A DNA stretch of 64,000 nucleotides from Malurus cyaneus samueli (taxonomy: Eukaryota > Chordata > Aves > Passeriformes > Maluridae): contig CM019220.1 of the NCBI GenBank assembly GCA_009741485.1, positions 3,471,832-3,535,831 on the forward strand, given 5' to 3'. The position numbers and the translations under genes are program-made. The notes under the pieces are model-generated. The model was not told the origin of the DNA, ran no database searches, and saw nothing but the letters and a program-made list of their open reading frames with translations. How positions within the stretch are numbered: position 1 is the first letter of the stretch; each line of letters opens with the position of its first letter. Shown piece after piece: positions 25,813 to 39,360 of this stretch.

Positions 25813-28800
25813 GTGGAGAAGTCAGTCATTACAGACAGGCTGCTAAATTATGGAGGCAATTTTCATCTGCCAGTTCTTTGCTTCTATTGCTTCCTGTAAT
25901 AGAATAGTGAAGGAAAAGGTGCTGGCGTGCTTGGTTGGCTGAGTGGCTCCCTGAGTTACTCGCAGCCTTTCATTCCCAGACTGTTCACGGATTTCTTGTG
26001 TTGGCCTGGACCCTTTTTGGCCACTCCAGCAGGTGGGCTGATCTCCAGCTCGTTTTACAGCCAGTTCTAGGAGAAAAGAAACCTTCTTTTGCCATTCCTC
26101 ATGCGAAATCCGTTCTGAAGATTCCTCACGGAGCTCTGCTTCTGTCTTTGCAGTGCTCTCAGTGCACAGCCTCCAGTCATGGAGCAGATGAAAAATGGAG
26201 AGACGGAAAGAATTCTTAAAAAGGGGAGACAAATACTGTGACTTTCTGCTTTGCTGCTTTCTTGGTACATTCCCTGTCAGAATTTACCTTAGTAAATAAC
26301 TTTATAACTCCATATTTAGAAGGGGAAGTATTTTAGCAAGATGTAAGACTCAGCACAACAAAATCTATTTAAATGCAGCCTGATTGAAATGTCAACAGAG
26401 CCATGAAATGCCTCAAGGTGTTCCTTTGCTGAAGGCTGGATATGATGACAAAAGAGATGCCTGAGCACCGTGGTACAGAAAGAGCCGTTTTGTGTTCCAA
26501 GCCAGTCTCACACTCACCTTATGGAATGTTTGCATATTCTTGGCTGCCTCTGTGGTCCCTGATCTTGCCTCCTCCTGGGGAATCTGACAGTGCAGAGAGG
26601 GTTTTGGGCTCAGAGGAGGGACGAGCTCCTGGTGCTCTCAGGTGGGGAGTGTTCTCCTGCCTTAGGCTGGAGCTCGTGTCCCACCTGGCAGGACAGACCC
26701 TGTACCTGCTCAGCCAGTGCCCAGGAAATGTGTTGGGAATCTTGTTTATCCACGGTGAGAGTTGCTGTTAGAGTTACTTGAAAGAAGGCAGCAATGCTGT
26801 ATACGAGCTGTTCTCCTCCCCTCCCTCCTCCACTGAGTAGAGAATTCAAAGTTCCATTCAAACATTTTTTCTATCTTTCAGATTTTTCAATATTTAACAG
26901 TGACTGTCCATTAATATTTTCTTAGGCACGTCCTCCGCTCGGTTACCCATAAGGTGCTCCTTGAAGCAGCTGCTTTGGTGGCCTTCCCATGGAAAGAAAA
27001 CCTCCATGGTGAAGGGGACTGACAAGCAAGAGTGCCCTGAGAGCCTCCAGCTGGTGCTGCTGTAGGAGGATGGGCCATGGCACAGGGCCCAGTGTGGTTA
27101 CAGCCATACCAAGTTTCATTTTTTTGTGTGTCCTAGCCAGCTCTCTGGCTCCAGGTTTCAGCTTGCTTGTGTGACACATCCTTTTTTAGCATCTGATTGG
27201 CAGAGAAGACCAATCCATCTGACTTGTGCTTCATGAGGCACCACGGGTTTTTTAAAGAGGTTAAGTTCAGTTTGATCTTCATCAGCAAACTGTGATTTCA
27301 GAAGGAAAACGAACTTGACAACTGTTTCAACAACCTGAATGTTTATGTATGTCTTCGGTTAATGCCGAAAGTCAATATTTGTTAAGTCTGATTGATAAAA
27401 TATGTGCCTTTCATCAAGGTCAAACTAATTTGTGGAAATTTGCTTTTGCTTACCATGCTGCTTTTGCACAGAATCCCTTGTGAGACTTTGCAAAAACCTA
27501 TGCAGGCATTTTCTCATTTAAATTATGATTATCTTCACTATGAACTTCCCCGAGAACACTCCCTCATTTGAATGTGTCTCTTTTTAAAGGATGCTGCAGA
27601 TTGGATTCCAGTTCAGACAGGTGATAAATTACCTGACTTGACCTAATTCATTAACTTTAATGGTATTTGAAGTCTTTATTTTATTCGGGATCCTCCGATA
27701 GACTTGTCTTGTAGACATCTTTATAATAATGTCCATTCATCAGCCACTTAAAGGACGTCACTTGGAACTGGATGTGGCTGCGAGGATACAAACGATTTTC
27801 TGGGTTGTTCTGCCTTAGGATTCCTTGGATGCTGCAGGCAAACGTGAGGCTGACTTTGCATGAGACAGTAAGGTTTGGGAAGGAGTTCTGGAGTTCTGTG
27901 TGTTAAATGTGCATGGATGGGTTTATGTAAATTCAAACATTTATGTTATTACAGCTGAAATCTGCTTTCACAGGGTGCAGCCACCCCACGTGTTGCCCCA
28001 CAGATCTGGAGCTGCACTGTGTGGTGCAGGGGAGGGCTGAGTGATGGCATCACTGGTTGACAGATCATTAGAGGGTGGCTTTGTGGGATGCAGAAATGGA
28101 GGATTTTCTCCAGATGTTTAAATTATCACTTTAAGTTGTACTATAGAAATATAAAAGCCGTGCCATGCCACAAGGAGGTTAATTCTGGAAAGAAGGAAAC
28201 AACCCTGTATGGATGTGTGCCCAGGGCAGATTCCTCCTGTGATCTGCTGTATTCTCTCAAAATGTGGGTCTTCTCAGGTAATTCCTATTGCATGTTTCTG
28301 AAAATGGATCAGTTTAGGAAAGGGAAGCATGACAGAGTGGAAAAAGTGAATTAACACCAAAACTGGAGTTTGAGTTAACTGGACTTTGAGTTAACACCAA
28401 AACTGGAGTAGCAAACCAGCAACATTTTCTTACCATCCACAGAACAAATTTTCTTTCTCACATTTAAAGAAATCCATGCTACACAGAAGAAATAACCAAA
28501 GCTGCTCGTGAGCTGATGTTTAACCACTGAAAGCTGCTGGATTTGTCCTTCTCCTTCTGCATCTGGGGAGAGAAGTGTAGAAGGAGTGTGAAAGAGCTGC
28601 TGCAGGAAATGGGATTTGCTGTCTCCTCATCGCTCTGAAATGCCACTGGCACATACACACAGAAAAAAAAAATCTGATTAAATTCATGAAAACTCTGGCA
28701 TTTGCAAAACTTCATGTGAGGGAACCATTTGGTGGAAACGTGCCTTGAGGGGACATGGTCCCACAGCAGCAGGTGAGGCTGGAATTCACTCACAGAAGTC

Positions 28801-28817
28801 ATTAAAGTGGGGAACAA

Positions 28818-28890
28818 GAAAAAAAAAAAGAAAAAAAAAGAAAAAACACAAAACAAACCAACAAACAAACAAACAAAGAAAAAAAAAACA
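28818..28890 (+). repeat. A-rich tract with (CAAA)n
   Basis: A-runs broken by G, then acaaaccaacaaacaaacaa-type CAAA units and another A-run. The minus-strand frame across it is a Phe-rich artefact. Confidence 0.9.
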
Positions 28891-30520
28891 CACATCATGG
28901 ATTTAATGCATATTGAATAGTTTCAATTAATTGCAAGGTGTAGTCAGGTAGCAGTGAGGAGTTTTCAATAATGAATTTTCTAATCTGACTTGTCCTACAA
29001 GAGAAACAAGAAAGGAAAAGTGCTGCAAAATAACACAATTTTGCCTTCTGAAACCTCTCCTCTTTTAACTGTGGTAGTGAAATTGTTTTTCACACTTTAA
29101 TATTAAGTATTGTGTAATTTTCTTTTAGTTGGAAATGCCATGCCATTTAAAAGCAGTTGAAAGAAAAGCTTTTTTGTTTCTGGTGTCCTTTGTTCTGGCC
29201 TGAGAGCAGTGAAAAAGTTTGGGAGAAGTAGAAAATGGTGCATTTTGGAGAATAATTGAATGTGTTCAGAATGGAGAACTTCTGGGAGAGTGCTGGAGGG
29301 AGGGAAAATGAGGAGAATGGAGCAAAATTAAAAACTTGGGAGATATCAAAACGACATACTGAAACAGGGCAAAAAATAAATAAATTAAAAAAGAATTAGT
29401 TTGTGCTAATAGACTTGGCAAAATGAAGCAAGGCTTTTTTTTTTTTTCTTAATTTGAGTACAATTATTATATTTCGACTGTTAGAAAACGTGAAGGTGAA
29501 GTGTGCACATTTAAATTTAGCTGCAGCTGCTGTTGCTGCAACTGCTCTCCCAATTTAATTTTCAATTTCTGTTTTCTTCACGAGGAATTTAATTATCCTG
29601 CAACTATTCTAACTCATTCCCTCTTTAAATGCCTCTTTGTTTTCACAGTAATCATCTATTCAGATTTTTTACTTTACAGATCCTTCCGATATTCATGTAC
29701 TTGATGGCTTTTCTCATAAGACAGTAAAGAAATAAATTAATTTTCTTTTTTGTTTTCCTTTTTTTCCCCTTTCTTCTTGGCTACTCAAATTTTATCTTTA
29801 ACTTTGGGTGTGTGCAAGTTTTTACTCGTAACAAGGAATAGCAAGAAGGTGATTAAGGCCTAAGTTTGTTCCAGTGATGTTTCATAAATATATTTGAGTA
29901 TTTGCTTTGTATTTCACAAATGGAATATAATGAAGATATATACATAATTAAAGGTATTTTAACAATATTTGTGCCTGAAAAAAATATTGCAAATAGCTGT
30001 TTAGGACTGTTATATAAATCTAAATTTAATTACCCACAATATTGAGGTAACACTATTTTAATAATGCCGATTGTACACTGTTATACTGGATGATTTTATT
30101 TCCAAGTAGTCCTAATGTTGCAAAAATTCATCCTGAGATTTAAAAAATAGCTACAAATAGAAACTAAGGTGATGCATTTGTTTATTAACTTCTTAATTTG
30201 GATGCAGGTGGCTTTGCCTGCTGAACCCTGCATAGGTGGGGCTTAATAGTTCTCTAAGGAGGAAATAATGAGGTTCTCAGCCAAACCTGGAATGAGCCAA
30301 GAGCAACTGGAATTATTTTTGTTTAAGAAGCTGTGAAAAGCTACACCAGGCCAGAAGTCTGGTTTGTGGGGAGAATATCTGCAAATAATGTTTGAGAGAA
30401 GCAGCAATCCTCACCAAGCTTGTATTCATTGTCTTAAGCCAAGCCCTTGGCACAGTTGGACTGTTGTCTAAAGTAATCAGAAGATTTAGAAAAGGTTTCT
30501 GGAGAAAAATAAAACAGATG

Positions 30521-30524
<4 letters not shown>

Positions 30525-30569
<45 letters not shown>
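30525..30569 (+). repeat. Poly(T) run of 45, followed by CC
   Basis: Uninterrupted T-run between complex sequence on both sides. It equals GG plus A45 on the minus strand. Confidence 0.9.
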
Positions 30570-31190
30570 CCTCCCTGAGAATCCAGGGAGAACCAGGTTC
30601 ACTTTTAATGTGCCAGAATGTGGTAGCTGAGCTTTGAAGCCCTTGTGTAAATACCATGGCAATTCCATATTTATTCTCAGGAGGCAGAAATGGGGCTGAT
30701 CTTTGTGCTGCCCTTCAACCTCTGAAGCACATCCCTGAGCCTCTCATTTTCAGTGTTACCCTTTGCAGCTGGGCCTCCAAAAATCTCGGGCTCTGGAAAG
30801 CTGGAATTGGCACTGAGAATCATCATGTTTTATTAACTTATTTCTCAGCTTTTCCTGCTTGTGGTGTGGAGAATGAAGCAAGGGGCAGGATACAGGGATG
30901 ACATTTATTTATATTATAGCCACTAATAAAACGTGTCAATGGAATCTCCTGTGAAAAACTGCATTTTTCTCTTATTTTTTTATTTTCCTCCACATGGAAA
31001 GGTACATGCAGCTGCATAAAAATTTAACTGTGCCTGACCACAAAAGCTACAGGTGGCTGAAATGATTCATCACTGGAGTTTTCTGCTCACCAGTACTTGA
31101 TTTGCAGAGGGAAGGGTTTTATTTTGGGCTCTAGAGACTTGAAATGCTTTGCAAAAAAAATCCTGAAATAAGAGCTGGGGAACTTACAGT

Positions 31191-31264
31191 AAAAAAAAAA
31201 AAAAAAAAAAAAAACAACAAACAAACAACAACAAACAAACAAACAAAAAAAAAAAAAAACAAAA
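31191..31264 (+). repeat. A-run followed by (CAAA)n and (CAA)n, then A-run
   Basis: A composite simple repeat of A-run, caa/caaa units and a second A-run, with only A and C on the plus strand. Confidence 0.9.
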
Positions 31265-33744
31265 GCAATAAATTACATTATCCTGTTTAAAATATTTAGT
31301 AAAATGAAGCTTTCATATATCTATATGTATATATATAATGTGTGGGTATGGGAACAGGATGTATGGGCAATAAGGATGCTCTGGGTAGGTCTGTGATTGC
31401 AGCTGAAGGAAAAAATGAATGAAAGGCTGTTCTTGCTCTTCTGTTGCTTTCAAAGTCAGTGCCACTGAATCAAAGGCACATTGCCAAAGGCTGAGGGCTC
31501 GTTAGGTGTTGAAAATGCAAGAAATGCACCAAGGAGAGATGAGTCATGGTGAAATGGCAGTGAACGGTGCCAGAATTTGCAGTGTTTTCCTCTCTGAATT
31601 TGGTGCTTCCAGAAAAGCTGCTGCTGAGCAATCCCAGCTGGATGCCAGGTGAGATGACATCAAATCACCAAACATGACATGGTGTGTGCCTCCCCAGGCA
31701 GCAGGAGAGCAGGTTTGAATCCCAGTGATGTTCTAGACTTTGGGATTTCAGGTTTCCCATTTTCCATCTCCCCTGGACGCCTGCACTTGTGCACACTGCC
31801 ATCCATGTGTGAGGTTGGTAACACCCCCATGAGCGAGGGGTGCTCAGGAAAACTCTTGCATCAGGACCTTGAAAACTGGCAATTTTGGCTCTTTCAGACA
31901 CCAGCAGCAATATACAACTTTAAATAGAATTTGTCATGAATTGTGTGCTTCCAACAGGGTGAACATGTTCCAGAAGTCAACTTAAATCCCACTCTCCTTG
32001 CTGCAGGGAGAAATTTAAATGTTCAGCCTCTTTAGCTGACAGAACATCTGCTTGTGAGGAAGTGTGTCACTTATTGTAACCTCTGCCACAGTTCAGAAAT
32101 ACATATGTCTGTCTCCCAGGAACAACAAAAAACAGTCAGCAATTGAGTAAGAATTTTATTTCTCCTGTGTTATTTTTTTCTTGATACCAGTTTTTAATTT
32201 GCATCTAACTTGAAGTTCTTTCTGTTATCCTTCACTTGCACAGAAACAAAGTTCTCTTAGTGCATTGCCTGTTTGGTTCTCTGGAACCTGTTGCTATTTT
32301 TGTAATTGATTCCAAATCCTTGGCTGAGTTTCCAGGAAAGCTCTGCCTCATGAGCCTGAGGTTTCTGCTTGGCAATTTTTTGAGGATTTTATCTGTCAAG
32401 TGTAGTTGTATTCATGAAGAGAAGCAATTTCTGAGGTACTACTTCCATGAAGAGGCATGAAATTGGGCGTTGGGAAAAGCTATTATCGGTGTCTTTTGTG
32501 GTTTCAGGATGATTTAATTATGTTTTTCCACGTAACTGAGAACCGAGCAAAGTAAATAAGGATGCCAGGTAGTTTTGGGTTTTTTCCTCTTTATTTTTTT
32601 TCTCCTTTCTTTTTCTTCACCCGCTCAAGTATCAATGAAAGAAAATTAATAATCTTTTGGCCTCTCTGCAATGCTTCAAAAGTTCCACAGCCTTCTCATC
32701 TCTATTGCACCATGATATCAACAGCACTAGGTGAGGCAACAGAACAGAGAATCTAAACTTGTTATTTATCTCTGCAAAGTGGAATTCCAGCAGAGGACCA
32801 AGACATCTTGGTGTGCCACATGAAGGGAACAAAACATTACTGAGCATTTTTCCCACCAGAGCCCTGCTCTGCTCCTGCCACCAAATTGCTGCTTTGGTCT
32901 CCAAGCCTTCCTCAGGCACTGAATTGCAATTTACTTACAAGGGTGAGAAATTGTGAGCTGGAAACTCATTTTATACAGCTTGGTCCAGACTGTTGAGAAG
33001 CCCAGGTGAGCTGCTCCTGCTGATTTCTGGACCTCTCTGTAATTTATCTATTCTGCCAGTTATTAGCACCATTCACAAACTTTATTACTTTTTTTTCGTA
33101 TTTTCATTTTCATCTTTGGCCTGTTAACACGTGCAGTATTGCCAGGCTTCATATCTCATTGGACACACCTAATTTAATGATGATTATCTGTACCTCAGTG
33201 AACATGTATTCAATACCATGGAAAGGCCTAAAACTATAAACAGGTTTGTATAAACATAAATAAATGTTTGATCTTCTCATAGCTGTACTTTTAAATTGAT
33301 ATCTTGTAAACAGATAAATTATTCTCTTCAGTCATGAAGTCATTTACCCAGTTTGTTATTTCCCGTGGGAACTTTTCTATGGCTTATTCTTGTGTGTGGC
33401 AGCCAAGGCATAACTAAAACAGAAAAAGGTCAGGATAATGAGCCATTTCCATGGGTGAAGGTAATATTTCTCTACATTCCTCCTACCTGCTGATCTCATC
33501 TTTGAAAGTGTTGTGCGATGCTCTAGCTGAAGATCACCACATAAAACAAATTGTTTTGAAGCCGAGCCAAATCATGTAGGTCAAGCTTTAGGCAGGCAGA
33601 AATTTCAGTAGTACATCCTTGAAAAACAGATTGATCCATGAACTGGGTAGGGAGATACTGTTAAGGAGTATTTTGAACATGGTTATGCTCATGTCTGTGA
33701 GGCAGCACTGAATGGGGTATGGTTTGGAAGCTTTACTTTGCTTA

Positions 33745-33960
33745 TTTAAGCTTTGTTTTTTTTGTTTTATTTTTTGGTGGGAGTTTCTTTTGTTGTGTTT
33801 TTTGTTTTTTTGGTTTTTGTTGGGTTTTTTTTGTTTGTTTGTTTGTTTGTTTGTTTGGTTAGATTTTTGATTTTTGTTGGTTTTGTGTGTGTGTGTGTGT
33901 GTGCACTTTCTTTTTTGTTTTTTTGTTTATTTTTTTCCTGCAATATTCCCTTCTTCTCTC
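33745..33960 (+). repeat. Long T/G-rich asymmetric tract with (TTTG)n and (TG)n
   Basis: About 215 bp consist almost wholly of T and G on the plus strand. (TTTG)n occupies about 33829-33859 and (TG)n about 33884-33902. Overlapping frames on both strands are low-complexity artefacts. Being transcribed in the LRP1B sense direction, it would give a U/G-rich intronic RNA segment. Confidence 0.9.
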
Positions 33961-35815
33961 TGACTTCAATATGTTGGAAATGACAGAAAAAAAAAAGAAA
34001 AAGAAAAACAAAAAAAACTATCTTTTTCAAGTAATATCTTGTTACTCAGAAGCAGCCAAACTTACTCAGCAAGACGTGAACAATGTTCAGAATTCCACTG
34101 AACAATAATCAAAGCAAGGCACTCCTGGTTGTGTGCAGGCTGACAAGCAGATTAAACAAGATACGTAATTTTCCTGTAATCATAAAATAGACAAAAATGC
34201 TGTAATGTCTGTTTAAAGTAACAAATTGGGTTGTTCAGCACCTGATTGCCAACACATAGACAGCGAAGTGTGGGAGGATACGAGAGGGTTGAGATGCTCA
34301 GGTGGAGTTTGTGATGTACAATCCGTGTGCCACCATGCTCAGGAAGGTTCCCCTTGAGCTGTTCTGTTCCCAGGAAAAATTCCTGCATCCTTTGGTGCTA
34401 CAGACCAAAATTCTCCACTGTGAACAAGCCACTGATGGGGCTGAGCTCTGGCACAACAAATTTACACCATTTTTTATTTAAAATTATAATAATGTGACAA
34501 AAAATCTGCCTTTGCATGACAGCATTGTCCTCACAGCAGCTGTTTAGGAGGGGCTGCCCAGGTGTTTGCTGAGTCTCAGGGGTGTTCACACATCACAGCC
34601 CATCAACCTTTCCTCCACATTCACAGGTTGAATCAATTCTGCTGGGAAAAAGGCCCAGGTGCCTGATGATTGTAGCAATGTAAAAGGGTGGGAATGGTGT
34701 TAATCTGTTGATACATCTCACCCAGTAACTGTTTCATGGAAAATTCAGGAGCAGCCTGGTACCCAGGACCAAGCACCATTCTCAGGTATCATTTCTCTGC
34801 TTCTCTCTTAGAAATGTTGCTGAAACACTCCAGCCTTAGAAAGAGATTTTGCGCTCAGGAGTTTAAGCAAAGGGAGTTGTTCTTGTTTAGACATCTCAGG
34901 ATGTCTCCTCATCTGTGAGGAAAAGGCTTGCAGTTATAGGCAGGACTTAAAATTTGCTTTAGCTTGCTCTCAGGGTTCAGGATACAGAGTTTGGAAGTTG
35001 TCATTCGGGGGTCTGATTTGGGGATTTCTGTCTGTGAATTGTACAGAAATTCTGCTCTATCTGCAGCCCTGAGCTGTCAATGGCTGAGTCTTTAACATAT
35101 CCCAGGTTGGTTTATTTCAATGAATGGGTGTTTACTCTAGGGGCTAATAAAAAAGAACATATTTAAATTTGACTCCTCTCCTGAATTTGGCTGACCTCAC
35201 CCACAGCAGGGCTGTAAGGGGATGAACGTGATCTCTGATTTCCATTTCTCTTTTTCAGTGGTGCCTCTGCCTTGACAGAATTTTGGGCTGAGGTGTCTAA
35301 CAAAGTTCATTACAAAGTTCTGTATTTTTTTTCTATGGTAAGATATTAAATACTGATAAAATGGCCAACAAATGTAAGATAAAAACATGCTGCATTCTTT
35401 CAATCTAGTAATTGAATTCTATCAATCAAGCCACTCTTTTCTGCCATAGAAGCAAATCATGCTGCTTTATATTGTGCCTCTAACATCAACAATAACAAAC
35501 AAACAAAAAACTCAGGGTGGATTACAACAAAGTCTAATTTTTGAAAAGATTGTACTTCAAAAACTCAAAGACTAAACTAGAAAAGAAAAATAAGGCTTAC
35601 AGCAAATGTGTGATAAGAATAGTCTAGACATCAGTGTATGAATATTGAATCACAAAAACTGAGTAACACAGAGATAAGACCAAGTAAATTTATGAAACAC
35701 AAAGGCACAGAAAAGAATATGAATATTTAAGAGAAGAGTATGCATGGAGTTCAATTGGAATAGTCCAGTAACAAGGTCTGCTCAGTTTTCCTTTGGTTAT
35801 ATTTCAGAGACAAGG

Positions 35816-35837
35816 AAAAAAAAAAAAAAAAAAAAAA
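35816..35837 (+). repeat. Poly(A) run of 22, preceded by AAGG
   Basis: Uninterrupted A-run directly after acaagg. Confidence 0.9.
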
Positions 35838-36027
35838 GGTTAATCTTAGTTCCATAAAGAAAAATTGTGTTTCAGTATCAGGTAATCCAGTGAAGGAGCC
35901 TCCTGGGTCACATAAATGGTTCCTGGATTTTCAGGGCCCTTTCCATATGCTGTTTTTTGTTGGTCTATCATGATCCATGTCAAAAGCAAGCACTTATTTT
36001 GTGTCTCTGCTGTTCCCACTCAGAGAG

Positions 36028-36275
36028 GAGTTCCAGAACCTGATTATGGTAATAGCTAAGAACCTTCTCATTTTCAGCCAGAATTTATTAATGGGCAATT
36101 TATACTCATTTGTACTTCTGCCAATAGCCCTTTAGTTTAAATTGTCTCTTTCCCCGCTGTTGATCCTCTGATATATTCATAGACAGCAGTCATAATTCCT
36201 CTTCATTTTCATCCCCTGGCTCCAATCAACACAAAAACTTGCAGCCTCCCCTCATACTGCAGCTCTCCATCCCCC
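36028..36275 (-). mobile_element. Old CR1-type LINE fragment (antisense)
   Basis: The block from ggagttccagaacctgatta through ctaagaaccttctcattttc, tttatactcatttgtacttc, ccctttagtttaaattg and ctctgatatattcatagaca matches, in order, a remembered older CR1-family 3' segment read in reverse complement. Divergence is higher than for the short CR1 tails elsewhere, consistent with an older insertion. Ends are approximate, and the exact subfamily cannot be set without a library search. Confidence 0.65.
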
Positions 36276-36881
36276 TGCTAATCCCTGAGACTCTGATTCT
36301 GGTTAAGCTGAGTTTATTTTCCACAAATGCACCGAGGTGTGCACATCTGCAGGCAGTGAAGGAAGGCACTCAGGAGCATCCTGGGGGTTGGCATCAACAC
36401 TTTGTGTCTGGGAAATGCTTATCCCAAAGCTCTCAGTGATGCGTTTTCCCTTTTCCCTGGAAGGGAAAAACCTGTAGTTCATGGTCACTCTCTGATGAGC
36501 TGTGTGACAAGGATCCTTTGTTGTTTCAAATTGGGAACTCCTGAACTGACAACAGCAGCACTGCTGTTATTCCCATGGTGTATTGTCTTGTACTTCCAGC
36601 ACTTCAGTAAACTTCAGCCAGTTTCTTTTATTTGCAGCAGATTTGTGTTATTGATGATTATCAACATTCCATAATCGGTAGATTTTAATTCACAGAGTTC
36701 TGAAAGGCTGTCAGTGTCCTTACAAAAGGAGCAGGACAGGATTTATATATTACAGATGTACTTATGAAACACAACTGGGACCCCACTGCAGCCCAAGGGT
36801 TTTATTATCCTGCGAGTGGATCAGAAACAATGGCAGCTAAATACATTTTACTGTGTGTGTCAAATCTGCTTTCATAGAAAT

Positions 36882-37005
36882 CTGAATCCCAGAATCCCAG
36901 AAAGGTTTGGGTTGGAAGGGACCTTAAGGATCATGTCATTCCAACCCACACCCCCCTACTGGGCTGGGACCCCTTCCACTGGGTGAGGTTCCAACCTGGC
37001 CTTGG
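36882..37005 (-). mobile_element. CR1 LINE 3'-end fragment (antisense)
   Basis: The sequence runs from tgaatcccagaatcccagaa through ggtttgggttggaagggacc, ttaaggatcatgtcattcca and accccttccactgggtgagg to ccaacctggccttg. This is the standard avian CR1 3' end in reverse complement, including the duplicated terminal octamer-like unit. The inner part is missing beyond about 125 bp. Confidence 0.9.
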
Positions 37006-38419
37006 TTGTTTTTCCTCTCAGGTAAGGCAAAGCTAACAGATCCATTTGTAAATCCATTCTACCTTTTTTGACAATCCCAAACAGCCCCCAAAGGAATAAT
37101 TTCAGTATTAAGACACTGAAAGCTGAACTGCTTTTCCTGTTTACAGAAACAACCAAAACATCTGAGCATGAGAACCTGGTGTGAACCCTTTGTGAACCTT
37201 GTTTTGGCTCAGGAGGAAGTGACAAAAAGGATAGTCAGAGTGATTGCTTAAACCTTCCATTAGAAAGCCATTCAAGAGCAGTTAGTTCCTTGGATCATTC
37301 ATCTTGAATGAACTGTGATAAGCAGTGTATTTCATTGAGCACAGAAGGAATAAATGAAGGCAGGATTTTATTACAGCGAATTCCTGCGGGAGCAGTTTGT
37401 CCGGGAAGCTTACAGCTCCTCTGAGTCATTGTCAAAGGTGTAACACTTTAGGGGAGATGAGATCAGCAGCATCTTTGCCTGATTGACTGCTCTCCTGTGG
37501 GACCAGATGCCTGGCAGGGAGAGCAACATCAAAATCAGGAAGCATCAGGCTGACATGGGTGTCTCAGAAAGCCAAGGGTGCCTTTTGTGGTAAATCCAGA
37601 TCTCAGCTTCAGAGAGGATCCTTCCTGGAGATGTGGGGAGGTAAAAAATGCTGCCCTTCATGTCTCCTATGGAAGAAAGAAAACATTGAACAAAATGACC
37701 TGAATCAGAGCTGGATGAATTGTCACTTCTCCCTGGGCTTGGGGAAAATAGATCATCCTAAAGGCACTCACAGCTGCTTCTGCTACCCTGTATTTCTGCA
37801 AATCCTCGCTTGCTCTGCAGCTCCTTGGCTTGAACTGTGGGTCTGCCAGGGAGCTATAAAGCTCTCTCCTGTTGTTCCCTTCAGTGCAGCTCCTTCCTTT
37901 AAATCTTGCAGCAGACAGACCGTGCTTTGACAAATTCAGAGGTTTCTGTAGCTGTGATAAAAGTGGAAAGCTCAGTGATGCTCATTCTTCACTGCCTGTG
38001 TACTTTGTAAACCAGTTCTCGCTGAGAAAGGGAGATCAAAGTAGGTGCAGAATTTTAGAAAAGACAAGAAATGACAGTCCCTGGCTTTTATCTCTTTAAA
38101 TGTCCTATCTGGAGCATTAAAAATATCAGTGTTCTGCTTCATGATTTTCTTTGCCTCCTCACTTCCCAAGAAACCTGTTACAACTCTAACCAAGCCATAA
38201 ATGTACACACTGTCTTCCATAGCTTGCCCTTCAATATTTCAAACATTGCCAGAGGCAGTCAAACTCTGTTTTCTTCCAAAGGTTTTCAGGATCAGTATAG
38301 CAGCTCTTACAAAATAACTAGTAAAGTAGGAAATACATTTTGTATTTTACTGTTTGATGTTTTATTTATAAAAAGCATCTGGCAGTGGTCTTAATAACAT
38401 GTCCTAACTTTTGGTCAGT

Positions 38420-38512
38420 GCTGAAGGGCTCAGGCAGCTGGACTAAGATGGTCATTGTAGGTCCCTTCCAAATGAAATATTGTTTCCTAATCTATTCTGT
38501 GTTATTCTGTTT
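38420..38512 (+). mobile_element. CR1 LINE 3'-end fragment (sense)
   Basis: The sequence ctggactaagatggtcattg, then taggtcccttccaaatgaaa and a tail tctattctgtgttattctgt, is the CR1 3' end in sense orientation with degenerate copies of the terminal ATTCTRTG repeat. It is diverged. It is the only CR1 piece found here in the same orientation as LRP1B. Confidence 0.75.
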
Positions 38513-39087
38513 TGTTATATTCTAGATATTCTCACTCTCTTACATTTTTTATTGTATTTATTCCTTTTTCACTTATGGGTTCCCCTGGCAGGGTTAGCAG
38601 ATCAGCAAGAGAGCAAAAAATGTTCTGGGGCCAGAAAGTGTCTGTCACAATCAGAAAACAAAATACATTTGTAATGATCTGATGAATAATTTGGGGGAAG
38701 AGGGGAAAATGTTAGTGTGAAGTCAGAAACAGATGGCATCCAGCAGTGGTTCTTTAATGGTTTTATGGGGATGTCTGGAGGATTTGAACAATTCCTGGCT
38801 GGCTGCTGTTGCCCTCCAGTGAGAAGCAGTTTTAGTGTGAAACTTGAGGCAGATGATTGCTTCCTTATTTTCCTGGCTGGCTAAAATGAGGGAAGATGTT
38901 TTGGTTTTCCCTGGTCTTGACAGTGAGCTGTTAAACATGTTTTTTAGGAAACAAATTTATAATGATTTCTTTCATTGATCAGTGATGGACAATATTTAGA
39001 AAATGCAAGGACATGTGCAGGAGAAGGAAGTACGAGCAGAAGGTTTCCTTAGAGAATCTCTGTTCTATCCACAGCCCTTCAGCTATC

Positions 39088-39360
39088 AGAGAATCCCAGA
39101 ATGGTTTGGATTGGAAGGAATTTTAGAGATTATCCCATTCCAACCCCCTGCCACAGGCAGGGACACCTTTCACTATCACAGATTGTTCCAAGCCCTGTCC
39201 ATCCTGCCTTGGACACTTCCAGGGATCCAGGGGCAGCCACAGCTTCTCTGGGCACCCTGTGCCAGGGCCTCCTCACCCTCACAGAGAAGAATTTCATCCT
39301 AATACCAAATCTAAATATATCCTCTATTAATTTAAAACCATTCCCCCTTATCAAAGTATC
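39088..39360 (-). mobile_element. CR1 LINE 3' fragment, longest in the window (antisense)
   Basis: About 270 bp contain, in order, gaatcccagaatggtttgga, attccaaccccctgccacag, ggacacttccagggatccag, cacagcttctctgggcaccc, ctcacagagaagaatttcat and aaaaccattccccctta. This is the reverse complement of the CR1 3' untranslated end and adjoining region. It is 5'-truncated and ends about 2 kb upstream of the EGF-1 exon. Frames across it are not genes. Confidence 0.93.

Larger units (their letters stand above)
26181..35989. other. LRP1B upstream intron, fourth part: no gene seen
   Basis: No exon was recognised on either strand. It contains a near-repeat of ttaacaccaaaactggagt at 28350-28409, A/C-rich tracts at 28818-28890 and 31191-31264, a 45-base T-run at 30525-30569, a 215-bp T/G tract at 33745-33960 and a 22-base A-run at 35816-35837. 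The rest is unclassified AT-rich DNA. Confidence 0.55.

Noticed and set aside
25843..26232. 129-codon minus-strand open frame beside the CpG patch
   Set aside because: It has no recognisable domain and no exon-like splice framework, and overlaps plus-strand frames of similar length. It is better explained by the locally balanced base composition.
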